Source: Candidatus Peribacteria bacterium
Lineage (GTDB): Bacteria > Patescibacteriota > Gracilibacteria > Peribacterales > Peribacteraceae
DNA length: 64,000 bases
NCBI GenBank assembly: GCA_020632295.1
Contig: JACKFU010000002.1
Location: 124,001 to 188,000, forward strand
Direction of reading: 5' to 3'
This document shows positions 33,933 through 42,587 of the stretch, piece after piece (position 1 is the stretch's first letter; each line of letters begins with the position of its first letter). Below the pieces are notes generated by a model, which ran no database searches, had not been told where the DNA came from, and saw nothing but the letters and a program-made list of their open reading frames with translations. The translations under genes were made by a program, and so were the position numbers.

Positions 33933-34373
33933 ATGACAAAACATAATGAACGAGAGAGCATCGAAGTTCTTCATGCTCTAGTAAAGCAATACGAGGAGCC
34001 AGGGTTACCAGGGCAGGCTTTGCAGAGACTAGCAACTTTAGCCCAAGCAATGCAGATAGTAAGTGCCCAGGGAAACACGCTAGTTTCCACTGATGATACT
34101 ATCGCAAAAAGGGTAGAAGCTCTTGCTGAATCTCTGCGACCTTATCTAGAGGCAGTACTTGGTCCAACAATAGGTAGACTCAAACACAATGCAGTTGCAA
34201 AGATAATGGCAGAGATTAAAACACATGAAGCGCGAAAGAATATAATAGGTGATGCAGAATTAGATAAACTGTCTAATGCAGCTGAAGATTTTCATATCGG
34301 GAAACTAGAACATGAGTTAAAAATAATAGAAACGTTGTTTCAGAGATTTGTTTCAGAGACTGGCACACTATAA
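33933..34373 (+). CDS. Hypothetical all-helical protein
   Basis: 146 residues, all-helical with heptad-like stretches (ALQRLATLAQAMQIV, AEDFHIGKLEHELKIIETLFQRFV). No signal or membrane segment. Expressed from a strong promoter. Converges on a membrane protein gene with a 6-base overlap. It could be a coiled-coil scaffold or a toxin-antitoxin-like part; nothing proves either. Confidence 0.55.
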   Translation: MTKHNERESIEVLHALVKQYEEPGLPGQALQRLATLAQAMQIVSAQGNTLVSTDDTIAKRVEALAESLRPYLEAVLGPTIGRLKHNAVAKIMAEIKTHEARKNIIGDAELDKLSNAAEDFHIGKLEHELKIIETLFQRFVSETGTL

Positions 34374-34751
34374 CAATGTAGCCCCGTACATCAACAACAT
34401 GCCAATTGCGGTTGCCATGACTCCACCAAACGTCATACGCTGCTGACTTTTTCCCCACTTCTTCTTCATGCGTACAGCAGTCTCTGGCCACCATGCCCAG
34501 GTTATCCCTTTAAAGAAGGTAAGCCACGCAACGAGCCGAATTCCCCCTTCTACAGTGACAGAAACTTCGTAGTTCTGTATAACGACCAGCGCGCCAAGTA
34601 CTGTCATTAATGCGCCAAGCGTTCGCATCATAAGTTCCTCTTTAAACATCTTATCAAGCCATTTCATTGTTGACTTTGGATACAGTACCAGTGGAAGACC
34701 GATAAGAATTTCGAGAACGCCGATGGTGATTGCGAAGGTTGAAAGTTCCAT
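34368..34751 (-). CDS. Four-helix membrane protein
   Basis: 127 residues with four membrane segments (FAITIGVLEILIGLPLVLY, TLGALMTVLGALVVI, LVAWLTFFKGITWAWW, FGGVMATAIGMLLMYG). The pattern recalls DUF-type small inner membrane proteins common in Patescibacteria. Same strand as cca, 41 bases downstream of it. Confidence 0.65.
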   Translation of the reverse strand: MELSTFAITIGVLEILIGLPLVLYPKSTMKWLDKMFKEELMMRTLGALMTVLGALVVIQNYEVSVTVEGGIRLVAWLTFFKGITWAWWPETAVRMKKKWGKSQQRMTFGGVMATAIGMLLMYGATLL

Positions 34752-34792
34752 AGTGTTTTAAGAATACTCTAAATAAACGTAACTTGTATAGT

Positions 34793-36148
34793 CTACGAAG
34801 ACATCGACCGTAGGTAATCAATTGCTTCCGCTTTGGTCGAAATTGCTCCGTCTTTGTAAACGGCATCGAGCTGCTTAAGTATTGCGCCGACTTGCTCACC
34901 GGGTTGAATGCGTAGTATCTCCATGACTTCATCTCCCGTGAGTAGTGGTTTTTTCGGTTGGGGGTTGCTGTCGAGAAAATGATTGTAGTCATCAATAATG
35001 GATTCATACAGCTCAAAATTACTTGGTGACGTACCGGCGATGTCTAGCCAAAATACCTGAAGAAGTTCTATAAACCATGGGTGGTAGTACCAGTGGTGCT
35101 TCCGTTGGCTATCTATGTCGCTGAACGTTCCCATCATCATGTGGTGCTCGATGAGCCAACAAATTTTCTCTCTACGCTTTGCGGGAAACTGAAGTCGATC
35201 TAACACTGTAGCAGCTATGCGCGCCCCTTCTGCAGCGTGTTCATTAAAACGAATGCGTTCTATATCGATACTAAATGTTACAGGCTTTCCTATGTCGTGT
35301 AGTAATGCTGCCCACCTGGTGTCTGCCCCGTGATCTTCTGTAAACGATGCAATAACCTGCATGGTATGGTTCCACACGTCTCCTTCTTTATGGGCAGAGG
35401 ACGGTTGCCCAACACCTTTACATGCATGAAGCTCTGGGATGAGGTATTCGATAATATCTGTTTCCCATAAGTCTTCGAATGCAATATTTGGGTGAGGACC
35501 AAGGAGTATTTTTTCAAGTTCTCTGTAACGTCTTTCACCAGATAAAATTGCGATATGTTTTGCTGCAGCATGGAGTGCTGCAAATGTTTCTGGGTGGTAT
35601 TGGCCATTCACCTGTGCTCGAAAGCGAATCACTCGTAACAGACGAAGGGCATCATACTCTAATCGTTCAACTGGATTACCAATAATGCGGATGAGCTTTT
35701 CGTTGAGATCTTTTTCTCCGTCAAACGGGTCAAACAGTTCTGAACTGATAGGATTCCAGTAGAGAGCATTGATAGTGATATCCCTACGTGCAGCATCCCC
35801 TTCTCTATCTGTGTAGGTTATCGATTCTGGAAAGCGTCCATCACTCAGCTCATGCTCTTTGCGAAATGTTGTTATTTCAAATGAGCAACCACTTTCAGCA
35901 ACGACTACTGCTCCAAGGGCTGCTGCAGAATCATCATATTTGTTGTACAATTTTACAACAGCTTCTGGTGGTGCATTCGTTGCAATATCAATATCAACTG
36001 GGATTGCCCCTAGCATCATATCGCGCACGCATCCGCCAACCCACCAGGCTTCGTTGCCGGCATCAAGAAGGCGTTCACAGATACGGTAGCCTTGCTCACC
36101 TTGAGGCGATGCAAGGGTACGGTTGATGATGTCTTGGGATAGTGGCAT
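34793..36148 (-). CDS. cca: CCA-adding enzyme / poly(A) polymerase family tRNA nucleotidyltransferase
   Basis: 451 residues. Head domain GGCVRDMMLGAIPVDIDIATNA, with the catalytic D-x-D, then ITTFRKE and RRDITINALYW. The RNA-binding neck region follows, and an HD phosphohydrolase domain (LLHDIGKP, then IEHHMMMG) closes the protein. Since all tRNAs here encode CCA, the enzyme would serve repair. TACAAT lies 6 nt before the ATG inside the 15-bp palindrome shared with the divergent gene. Confidence 0.94.
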   Translation of the reverse strand: MPLSQDIINRTLASPQGEQGYRICERLLDAGNEAWWVGGCVRDMMLGAIPVDIDIATNAPPEAVVKLYNKYDDSAAALGAVVVAESGCSFEITTFRKEHELSDGRFPESITYTDREGDAARRDITINALYWNPISSELFDPFDGEKDLNEKLIRIIGNPVERLEYDALRLLRVIRFRAQVNGQYHPETFAALHAAAKHIAILSGERRYRELEKILLGPHPNIAFEDLWETDIIEYLIPELHACKGVGQPSSAHKEGDVWNHTMQVIASFTEDHGADTRWAALLHDIGKPVTFSIDIERIRFNEHAAEGARIAATVLDRLQFPAKRREKICWLIEHHMMMGTFSDIDSQRKHHWYYHPWFIELLQVFWLDIAGTSPSNFELYESIIDDYNHFLDSNPQPKKPLLTGDEVMEILRIQPGEQVGAILKQLDAVYKDGAISTKAEAIDYLRSMSS

Positions 36149-36240
36149 GAAGGTATTGTATCAAAATTATTTGTATGTCGTAGACACACCCAATGGGACG
36201 TGTCTACAAACAACAACAAACGTTGTACAATACCTTCATG
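36146..36240. promoter_or_regulatory. Palindromic divergent promoter of cca and nfo
   Basis: Perfect 15-bp inverted repeat, 36146-36160 against 36226-36240, each arm being TACAATACCTTCATG and containing both the -10 box and start codon. A second perfect 8-bp inverted repeat GTAGACAC (36180-36187) / GTGTCTAC (36200-36207) lies in the middle. Both genes would be leaderless and could share control. Confidence 0.8.
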
Positions 36241-37062
36241 TTGCATTTTGCTGTTGCCGGCGTTCCTCATTCCACACCCGGTTCTGGTGGCACCGTTAAA
36301 GGACTTCAACATGCACACTCGCTCGGGATTACGGCTATGGAGCTTGAGTGGGTGCAACGTGTTCCAAAGAACCCTGAGCGCCTTGAGGAAATTCGCAATA
36401 CGGCTGAGAACTTAAATATGTACCTGACAATTCATGCGCCGTATTTTATCAACTTAAATGCACAGGAAGAGGAGAAGCTTGAAGCATCGAAGCTCCGTAT
36501 TCTCGATGCGATGGAAATGGGGCAGCTTGCCGGAGCCCACTCTGTCTGTGTACATCCAGCGTTTTATTTGCAGATGGACCCTGGTGAGGTCTATGACAAT
36601 GTATACCGTGCTACAGAAGACATCATGAAACGCGCACACAAAAAACAATTAACCATTAACTTGGGATTTGAAACCATGGGCAAGCCAACGCAGTTTGGGA
36701 CTCTTGAGGAGGTTTTGAAATTGAGTAAAGAATTTGGTATCTACCCAACGGTAGACCCTGCACATATGCACGCGCGAACCAATGGTGCGTGGAATTCAGA
36801 GAAAGAATGGCATGAAATGTTTGATATGTATGAGAGCTATCTCGGAACGAAATCATTACAGCACGTCCACATGCACTACTCTGGCATTGAATATACTGTT
36901 AAAGGCGAAAGGAGACACTTACCGTTGAAAGAGAGTGATGCTCAATGGAAAGATTTTCTCAAAGTCCTAAAAGACCGCAAGATTGAAGGTGCTGTAGTCT
37001 GCGAGTCCCCTCTTTTGGAAGAAGATACGTTAGTACTAAAAAACAGCTATATTAAGCTGTAA
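36238..37062 (+). CDS. nfo: Endonuclease IV (AP endonuclease)
   Basis: 274-residue TIM-barrel DNA repair enzyme that cuts at abasic sites. Zinc ligands are visible in VCVHPAFYL, LGFETMGK, TVDPAHMHAR, HVHMHYSG and VCESPLL. Shorter than E. coli Nfo (285), of the archaeal/thermophile type. The start is at the ATG inside the 15-bp palindrome, six bases after TACAAT. An upstream ATG in frame is within the cca-side promoter. Confidence 0.9.
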   Translation: MLHFAVAGVPHSTPGSGGTVKGLQHAHSLGITAMELEWVQRVPKNPERLEEIRNTAENLNMYLTIHAPYFINLNAQEEEKLEASKLRILDAMEMGQLAGAHSVCVHPAFYLQMDPGEVYDNVYRATEDIMKRAHKKQLTINLGFETMGKPTQFGTLEEVLKLSKEFGIYPTVDPAHMHARTNGAWNSEKEWHEMFDMYESYLGTKSLQHVHMHYSGIEYTVKGERRHLPLKESDAQWKDFLKVLKDRKIEGAVVCESPLLEEDTLVLKNSYIKL

Positions 37063-37108
37063 ACTTGGGAGTGTTGATCTTCTTAAATGAAGGGGGTAGA
37101 ACTAGTTT

Positions 37109-38344
37109 ATGAACAGTATGCCCAGAAGAACCTTTCTGAAGCTAGGAGCACTAGCTTCATCTTGCGTGTTGCATCCACCGGAAGTAGATGCATCGGGAAG
37201 TAATGAGAAATTATCAGTATTTCAGAGAATGCAGCAAGAGAAATTTAAGGTGCGTGGTGTTGTATATGTTCATCTTGAGGGAGGAGCTTCCCCATGGGAT
37301 ACCATAACTCCACTACCAGAAACAGCACCTAATGAATACAGGGGAGAGTTTGAACCAATACAAACAGCTATTTCAGGATTAACTGTTTCTGAACATTTCC
37401 CGCGCATTGCTACACTAGCAGACAGGATTTCATTCATTCGCGCTATCGATTCGTTGAATAGTGATCACTTTAAATCAACAAAAAACTTACTTGTTCAAAA
37501 CGGAAATCCCTTAGGCACTTCAGTAGGGTCTACCATGAATAACGCTATAATTCCCTATACGTTTCTTAATCCAGAAGGGCAATACCAAAACGATGCGGCA
37601 ACAATAAAGGATCACCACTCTGAACTAGCAATGCGTATAGATTGGAATACAGTAGAAAAACGATTCAAGCCCCCTGAGGTAGATACAGATGCATCATTGC
37701 AAGAACGGCACGAACTACTGCAATTTGTAGATAATCTTGATTTACCGGGAATGTCAGTCGCGACATTTACAGAGATGAGAAATAGAGCATTTTCTGTGCT
37801 CTGTGGTACGGGTTCATATTTTGATGCCTTTACTATCTCCTCTAAAGAACTTGAGCGCTTTGGCGTTGATGTTGCCAGTAATGAAAATCAGTTTGGTCAT
37901 GCTGCAGCCTTGAGTAGTGCGCTTGTTCAAAATGGTGCAGGCTTTGTTACCATTCATCATTGTGAAAAAAATGGTTGGGATATGCATAACGGAAAGACGT
38001 TAAGAGAACAATTACCCGAGCTTAGCTCACGTATTGATATAGGCATTGCAGAATTAATACATGACGCTGTGCGATACAATTTCCTGGTTGTCTGCTCAAG
38101 TGAATTTGGAAGAACGCCAAAAATAAATGGAAGTGGTGGTCGAGACCATCATAATGTTCATTTTGCATTTGGGGCTGGTGGTCTTTTTCAGCCAGGAACT
38201 GTATATGGCGTGTTAAGTACAAAAGGAGAAATTACAGACGAACGAATAACAAATCCCCAACTCTATAGACTAGTTCAGCACGCCGCAGGTATCTCAGAGG
38301 ATAATGCAGACGAGTTTTTATCAACCAATTTATTACGTTACTAG
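37109..38344 (+). CDS. DUF1501 protein with Tat-type signal
   Basis: 411 residues. The start MPRRTFLKLGALASS has the twin-arginine motif RRTFLK. The body is a DUF1501 (sulfatase/phosphatase-superfamily-like) domain: VVYVHLEGGASPWDT, later VVCSSEFGRTPKINGSGGRDH and FAFGAGG. DUF1501 proteins are abundant in Planctomycetes and usually act outside the cytoplasm. Followed after 4 bases by a paralog. AT-rich and without near relatives among neighbours, so likely horizontally gained. Confidence 0.85.
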   Translation: MNSMPRRTFLKLGALASSCVLHPPEVDASGSNEKLSVFQRMQQEKFKVRGVVYVHLEGGASPWDTITPLPETAPNEYRGEFEPIQTAISGLTVSEHFPRIATLADRISFIRAIDSLNSDHFKSTKNLLVQNGNPLGTSVGSTMNNAIIPYTFLNPEGQYQNDAATIKDHHSELAMRIDWNTVEKRFKPPEVDTDASLQERHELLQFVDNLDLPGMSVATFTEMRNRAFSVLCGTGSYFDAFTISSKELERFGVDVASNENQFGHAAALSSALVQNGAGFVTIHHCEKNGWDMHNGKTLREQLPELSSRIDIGIAELIHDAVRYNFLVVCSSEFGRTPKINGSGGRDHHNVHFAFGAGGLFQPGTVYGVLSTKGEITDERITNPQLYRLVQHAAGISEDNADEFLSTNLLRY

Positions 38345-38348
38345 CAGT

Positions 38349-39596
38349 ATGAACATAACGACATCTCAGTTACACCGAAGGGAGTTTTTCCGTGCCTCAG
38401 CAGTATCAACGTTTTTAGTACCCATTGGATCTACGTTACTGGAATTACGTGCTAATGCAGCTGATGTACTGAGTAGGCCTCAACCCAATGAAGATAAACT
38501 TCCAGTCATTTCTATAATTTTCGATGGAGGCATGTCACAGCGTGACTCATTTGATGCGCGAGAGCACCCTGCTTCAGACCAAGATACAGGGTTAGATGCA
38601 TACATGCCCAGTAGGCATTCAGATCTTGTATTCTCCAGTTTATTTTCTCATATACGAAGAGTTGTTGATAAAATTGCCGTGTGTAGAACGGTAGAATCTG
38701 TGAAGGAATCGGGATTTCACAAAGTTAATACAGAATTGCTCTTACACGATAACAAGGGTGTTAACTGGCATTCTCGTTTAGCATCATCTACAAAAAATTC
38801 CGGTCATCCGTACTATTATCTTGCAGCTCACCACTGGGATATCGGCGTAAAAACGAACAGCTTGGGAGCTATGCTTCGCAAAGAAAACGATCCATTTCAC
38901 GCAGTAACAGATGCCTTTTCTTTCGATGATGTTCATAGCAATAGAAGTGCATGTCTTGAAACAGATCGATTACAAGACCGACTTATGTTACGCGATAACA
39001 TTGATACACTAGCGTGTGATTCTCCACAAATACAGCACCACTTGGAAATGCAACGTAGTGCCTTAGCACTGCTGTTAGGTGACGCAAAGAAGTTCGTTAG
39101 TAACCCTCCCAAAGAAGCTATTGATCGATATGGCAAACACGGGCTCCCCTATTACTACGCGGGGCAGCTTGTTAAACAAGGTGCCACATCTGTTGCTGTC
39201 CGTACCGGATCGTGGGATTTTCATTTTTATATAAAGGAGTCTATGGAGGCATACGCACCGACTTTTGATAAAGCATACACACAACTTGTGGAAGATGTTG
39301 ATCGAGGTGATATTCCACCTTGTGTTATCTCATGTATCGGTGAGTTTGGTAGAACTCCCAAGATGTCTGGAAGTGGAAGAGACCACTTTGAAACAGGCAC
39401 CGGGCTTCTTTACGGTGGAGATGTCCTACCTGGCGTCTTTGGTGCAACAGACTACCATGGTCATCCAAAAGAAAACGATTATATTATTCCTGCATCAGAC
39501 TGGAAAAACGTCGTTTTTCAGGCATCAAGACGAAGTGACTTTGTAGATAATCCAGAATTTAGTGCACCAATGGGTTTAATTACCAAGAGAAATTAG
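38349..39596 (+). CDS. DUF1501 protein with Tat-type signal, paralog
   Basis: 415 residues from MNITTSQLHRREFFRAS, with the twin-Arg signal. Shares with the previous protein VISIIFDGGMSQRDSFD and CIGEFGRTPKMSGSGRDH, so it arose by duplication or is a co-acquired pair. An upstream in-frame Met is less likely because it would precede the Tat motif by a long polar stretch inside the previous gene. Ends 15 bases before gap. Confidence 0.85.
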   Translation: MNITTSQLHRREFFRASAVSTFLVPIGSTLLELRANAADVLSRPQPNEDKLPVISIIFDGGMSQRDSFDAREHPASDQDTGLDAYMPSRHSDLVFSSLFSHIRRVVDKIAVCRTVESVKESGFHKVNTELLLHDNKGVNWHSRLASSTKNSGHPYYYLAAHHWDIGVKTNSLGAMLRKENDPFHAVTDAFSFDDVHSNRSACLETDRLQDRLMLRDNIDTLACDSPQIQHHLEMQRSALALLLGDAKKFVSNPPKEAIDRYGKHGLPYYYAGQLVKQGATSVAVRTGSWDFHFYIKESMEAYAPTFDKAYTQLVEDVDRGDIPPCVISCIGEFGRTPKMSGSGRDHFETGTGLLYGGDVLPGVFGATDYHGHPKENDYIIPASDWKNVVFQASRRSDFVDNPEFSAPMGLITKRN

Positions 39597-39611
39597 TGCT
39601 ATACTACTACT

Positions 39612-40589
39612 ATGAATATTGCCATTAACGGATTTGGGCGCATTGGTCGACAAGCACTTCGTATAATTCAAGACAACTTTAGCGACATGAACGTTGTCCT
39701 TATAAATGACCTTACAGACAAAGAAACACTCATGCATTTGTTTGAGTGGGATTCGACGTATGGTCATCATCCATTAATAAAAGACCTTAATATTACTGCT
39801 ATAAAAGATCCTAGCGCTCTTCCCCATAAGGAACTTAACGTCGATATTGTTCTTGAGTGCACTGGCGTCTTTAGCAAGCGTGCCGATGCTGCAAAGCACA
39901 TAGAGGCTGGAGCAAAGAAGGTCATTATTTCCGCACCGTGTAAGGACGAGGCAGATGCCACATTTGTTATTGGTGTCAATGAAGATCGTTATGATCCTAG
40001 TCGCCACCATGTCGTTTCCAATGCTTCGTGTACGACAAACTGTCTGGCGCCAATGGCAAAAGTCCTTCATGACAATTTTGGGATTAAGCACGGCTTTATG
40101 ACGACTATTCACAGTTACACCAATGACCAGAGACTCCTTGATCTTCCACATAAAGATCTTCGCAGAGCTCGTGCTGCAGCAGAAAACATTATTCCAACAA
40201 CGACAGGAGCTGCAAAAGCAGTTGGACTTGTTCTTCCTGAGCTCCAAGGAAAGCTTGATGGTATGTCGATACGTGTTCCAACGCCGACAGGTAGTGTTAC
40301 CGATCTTGTTTGTACCCTAGAAAAGGACACGGATGCAGATGCTATTAATGCGGCATTTAAAGCTGCGGCAGATGGTGCGATGAAAGGGATTCTTGGTTAT
40401 GAGGAGCGACCGCTTGTCCTTAAAGATTTCGTAGCAGATCCGCGAAGTTCTATTGTCGATGCGCTCTCAACCAAGGTGCATAAAGAAGGTGACGAGACTC
40501 TTGTAAAGGTACTTTCGTGGTACGACAACGAGTGGGGGTATGCTAACCGTCTTGTTGAGCTTGCTCGTTTGATTGGTTCGAAGCTGTAG
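39612..40589 (+). CDS. gap: Glyceraldehyde-3-phosphate dehydrogenase, NAD-type
   Basis: 325 residues, MNIAINGFGRIGRQ, catalytic Cys in SNASCTTNC. The cofactor loop reads VLINDLTD, keeping the Asp of NAD-specific enzymes, unlike the copy at 15.9 kb. It is the likely glycolytic enzyme. TATACT (39600-39605) is 6 nt before the ATG. Converges on dnaK, six bases between the stops. Confidence 0.95.
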   Translation: MNIAINGFGRIGRQALRIIQDNFSDMNVVLINDLTDKETLMHLFEWDSTYGHHPLIKDLNITAIKDPSALPHKELNVDIVLECTGVFSKRADAAKHIEAGAKKVIISAPCKDEADATFVIGVNEDRYDPSRHHVVSNASCTTNCLAPMAKVLHDNFGIKHGFMTTIHSYTNDQRLLDLPHKDLRRARAAAENIIPTTTGAAKAVGLVLPELQGKLDGMSIRVPTPTGSVTDLVCTLEKDTDADAINAAFKAAADGAMKGILGYEERPLVLKDFVADPRSSIVDALSTKVHKEGDETLVKVLSWYDNEWGYANRLVELARLIGSKL

Positions 40590-40595
40590 AAGAAT

Positions 40596-42488
40596 TTACT
40601 CTTCTTTCTTCTCTTCTACTACTTCTGCATCAACAACATCTCCCTGTTGCGTATCTTCCGCTGCAGAGTTTGTCTGGCTTTGCTGTGCAGACTCGTAAAC
40701 GATTTTTCCAATCTCCTGAGCGTCCTGTCCTAGTTCTTCTGTAGCCTTTTTGATTTCATCAATCGAGGCATCTTCTTTACTAAGCAGATTCTTCACGTCA
40801 CCAATCTTGGTGTTGATCTTCTTCTTGAGATCATCAGGAATTTTTGCGTCATGCTCACGCATTTGCTTTTCGAGGTTAAAGACAAGTGCATCAGCGTTGT
40901 TACGCACTTCGACTTCTGCCTTTTTCTTTTTGTCTTCTTCTGCGTGGAGCTCTGCATCCTTCTTCATTTGTTCAATTTCTTCGTCTGAGAGTCCGGTAGA
41001 ACCTTGAATGGTAATGTGCTGTTGTTTTCCTGTTCCCTTATCCGTTGCCTTTACATTGAGAATCCCGTTTGTATCGATATCAAACGAGACTTCAATTTGA
41101 GGAACGCCACGTGGGGCTGGCGCAATACCATCAAGAATAAATCGTCCGAGAGACTTATTTCCCGCTGCCATTTCGCGTTCTCCTTGTACAACATGCACAT
41201 CAACAGATGGCTGATTGTCTGCTGCAGTAGAGAATACTTGGCTTTTTGTTGTCGGGATTTTAGAGTTTTTTTCAATAAGTTTCGTTGCAACACCGCCAAG
41301 TGTTTCGATACCGAGACTGAGTGGTGTGACATCTACAAGGACAATATCTTTATCAATATCCCCTCCCATTACTCCTCCCTGAATAGCTGCACCGAGGGCA
41401 ACAACCTCGTCTGGGTTTACACCTTTGTGTGGCTCTCGGCCAAACATCTCTTTTACCTTTGCCTGAACAGCTGGCATACGTGTCATTCCACCAACAAGAA
41501 CAACTTCGTTGATGTCACTCTTGCTGAGTCCAGCATCTTTTAGTGCCTCCTCGCACGGCTTAACAGTACGGTCGATAAGGCTTTGAACGAGTCCCTCGAG
41601 TTTCGCTCGACTGAGCTTTAGGTTTAAGTGCTTTGGACCACTCGCATCTGCTGTAATAAAGGGGAGGTTAATTTCTGTCTCTGTCTGTGAACTTAGTTCA
41701 ATCTTTGCTTTCTCCGCTGCTTCTTTAAGGCGTTGCAGTGCTACCGTATCACTCGAGAGATCGATACCTTGATCTTTCTTAAACTCTTCGAGAATCCAGA
41801 GAATAATCTCGGAATCAAAGTCGTCTCCACCGAGCTGTGTGTCACCATTCGTCGATAGTACCTCAAAGACTCCGTCTGCCATGTCCAGAATAGATACGTC
41901 GAACGTTCCTCCTCCAAGGTCGTAAACGGCAATCTTGTGCTCGTTCCCCTTATCAAGTCCGTAGGCAAGTGAAGCAGCAGTCGGCTCGTTGATAATACGC
42001 TCGACTTCAAGACCAGCAATTTTACCCGCTTCTTTTGTCGCTTGTCGCTGTGAGTCATCGAAGTATGCAGGGACAGTGATAACAGCTTTTGTTACTGGTT
42101 GACCCAGGTAGGCTTCTGCATCTTTTTTCAGTTTCTGGAGAACTTTTGCACTGATTTCTTGTGGCATCATATCTTTTCCATTTGCTTTTATGACGACACG
42201 GTCATCTTTTCCACTTTTCACTGCATAGGGCATCGCTTTTGCATCTTTCTCTACTTCACTAAGTCGACGACCGATAAATCGCTTTGCAGAAAAAATCGTA
42301 TCGTTCGGGTTTGTGACTGCCTGTCGTTTTGCTGCAACACCAACAAGGACTTCATCCCCTTTAAAACCTACTACAGAGGGCGTTGTTCTGTTTCCTTCTG
42401 AGTTAGGAATAACTGTCGCTTCTCCTCCCTCAATAACAGCCATACAGGAGTTTGTGGTTCCAAGGTCAATTCCAATAATTTTTGACAT
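40596..42488 (-). CDS. dnaK: Chaperone DnaK (Hsp70)
   Basis: 630 residues. ATPase domain IIGIDLGTTNSCMAV, IINEPTAASLAYG and VGGMTRMPAVQ; substrate domain DVTPLSLGIETLGG; acidic C-terminus. No grpE or dnaJ next to it. A CIRCE-like operator overlaps its promoter, suggesting HrcA control. Confidence 0.98.
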   Translation of the reverse strand: MSKIIGIDLGTTNSCMAVIEGGEATVIPNSEGNRTTPSVVGFKGDEVLVGVAAKRQAVTNPNDTIFSAKRFIGRRLSEVEKDAKAMPYAVKSGKDDRVVIKANGKDMMPQEISAKVLQKLKKDAEAYLGQPVTKAVITVPAYFDDSQRQATKEAGKIAGLEVERIINEPTAASLAYGLDKGNEHKIAVYDLGGGTFDVSILDMADGVFEVLSTNGDTQLGGDDFDSEIILWILEEFKKDQGIDLSSDTVALQRLKEAAEKAKIELSSQTETEINLPFITADASGPKHLNLKLSRAKLEGLVQSLIDRTVKPCEEALKDAGLSKSDINEVVLVGGMTRMPAVQAKVKEMFGREPHKGVNPDEVVALGAAIQGGVMGGDIDKDIVLVDVTPLSLGIETLGGVATKLIEKNSKIPTTKSQVFSTAADNQPSVDVHVVQGEREMAAGNKSLGRFILDGIAPAPRGVPQIEVSFDIDTNGILNVKATDKGTGKQQHITIQGSTGLSDEEIEQMKKDAELHAEEDKKKKAEVEVRNNADALVFNLEKQMREHDAKIPDDLKKKINTKIGDVKNLLSKEDASIDEIKKATEELGQDAQEIGKIVYESAQQSQTNSAAEDTQQGDVVDAEVVEEKKEE

Positions 42489-42505
42489 AAGAGATTGTGG
42501 TTAAA

Positions 42506-42532
42506 TTAGCACTCAATAGTTTAGAGTGATAG
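42506..42532. promoter_or_regulatory. CIRCE-like HrcA operator at dnaK
   Basis: TTAGCACTC (42506-42514), 9 bases, GAGTGATAG (42524-42532). The left half is perfect; the right half has two changes from GAGTGCTAA. It covers the -10 box of dnaK. Confidence 0.85.
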
Positions 42533-42545
42533 ATTGATATGTCAA
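42518..42545 (-). promoter_or_regulatory. dnaK promoter
   Basis: Minus strand: TTGACA (42540-42545), 16 bases, TAAACT (42518-42523). The -10 lies within the CIRCE-like element. Confidence 0.8.
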
Positions 42546-42587
42546 TACTCTTTTGCACATTTACAGACATTTCTGTACATTTCTGCC

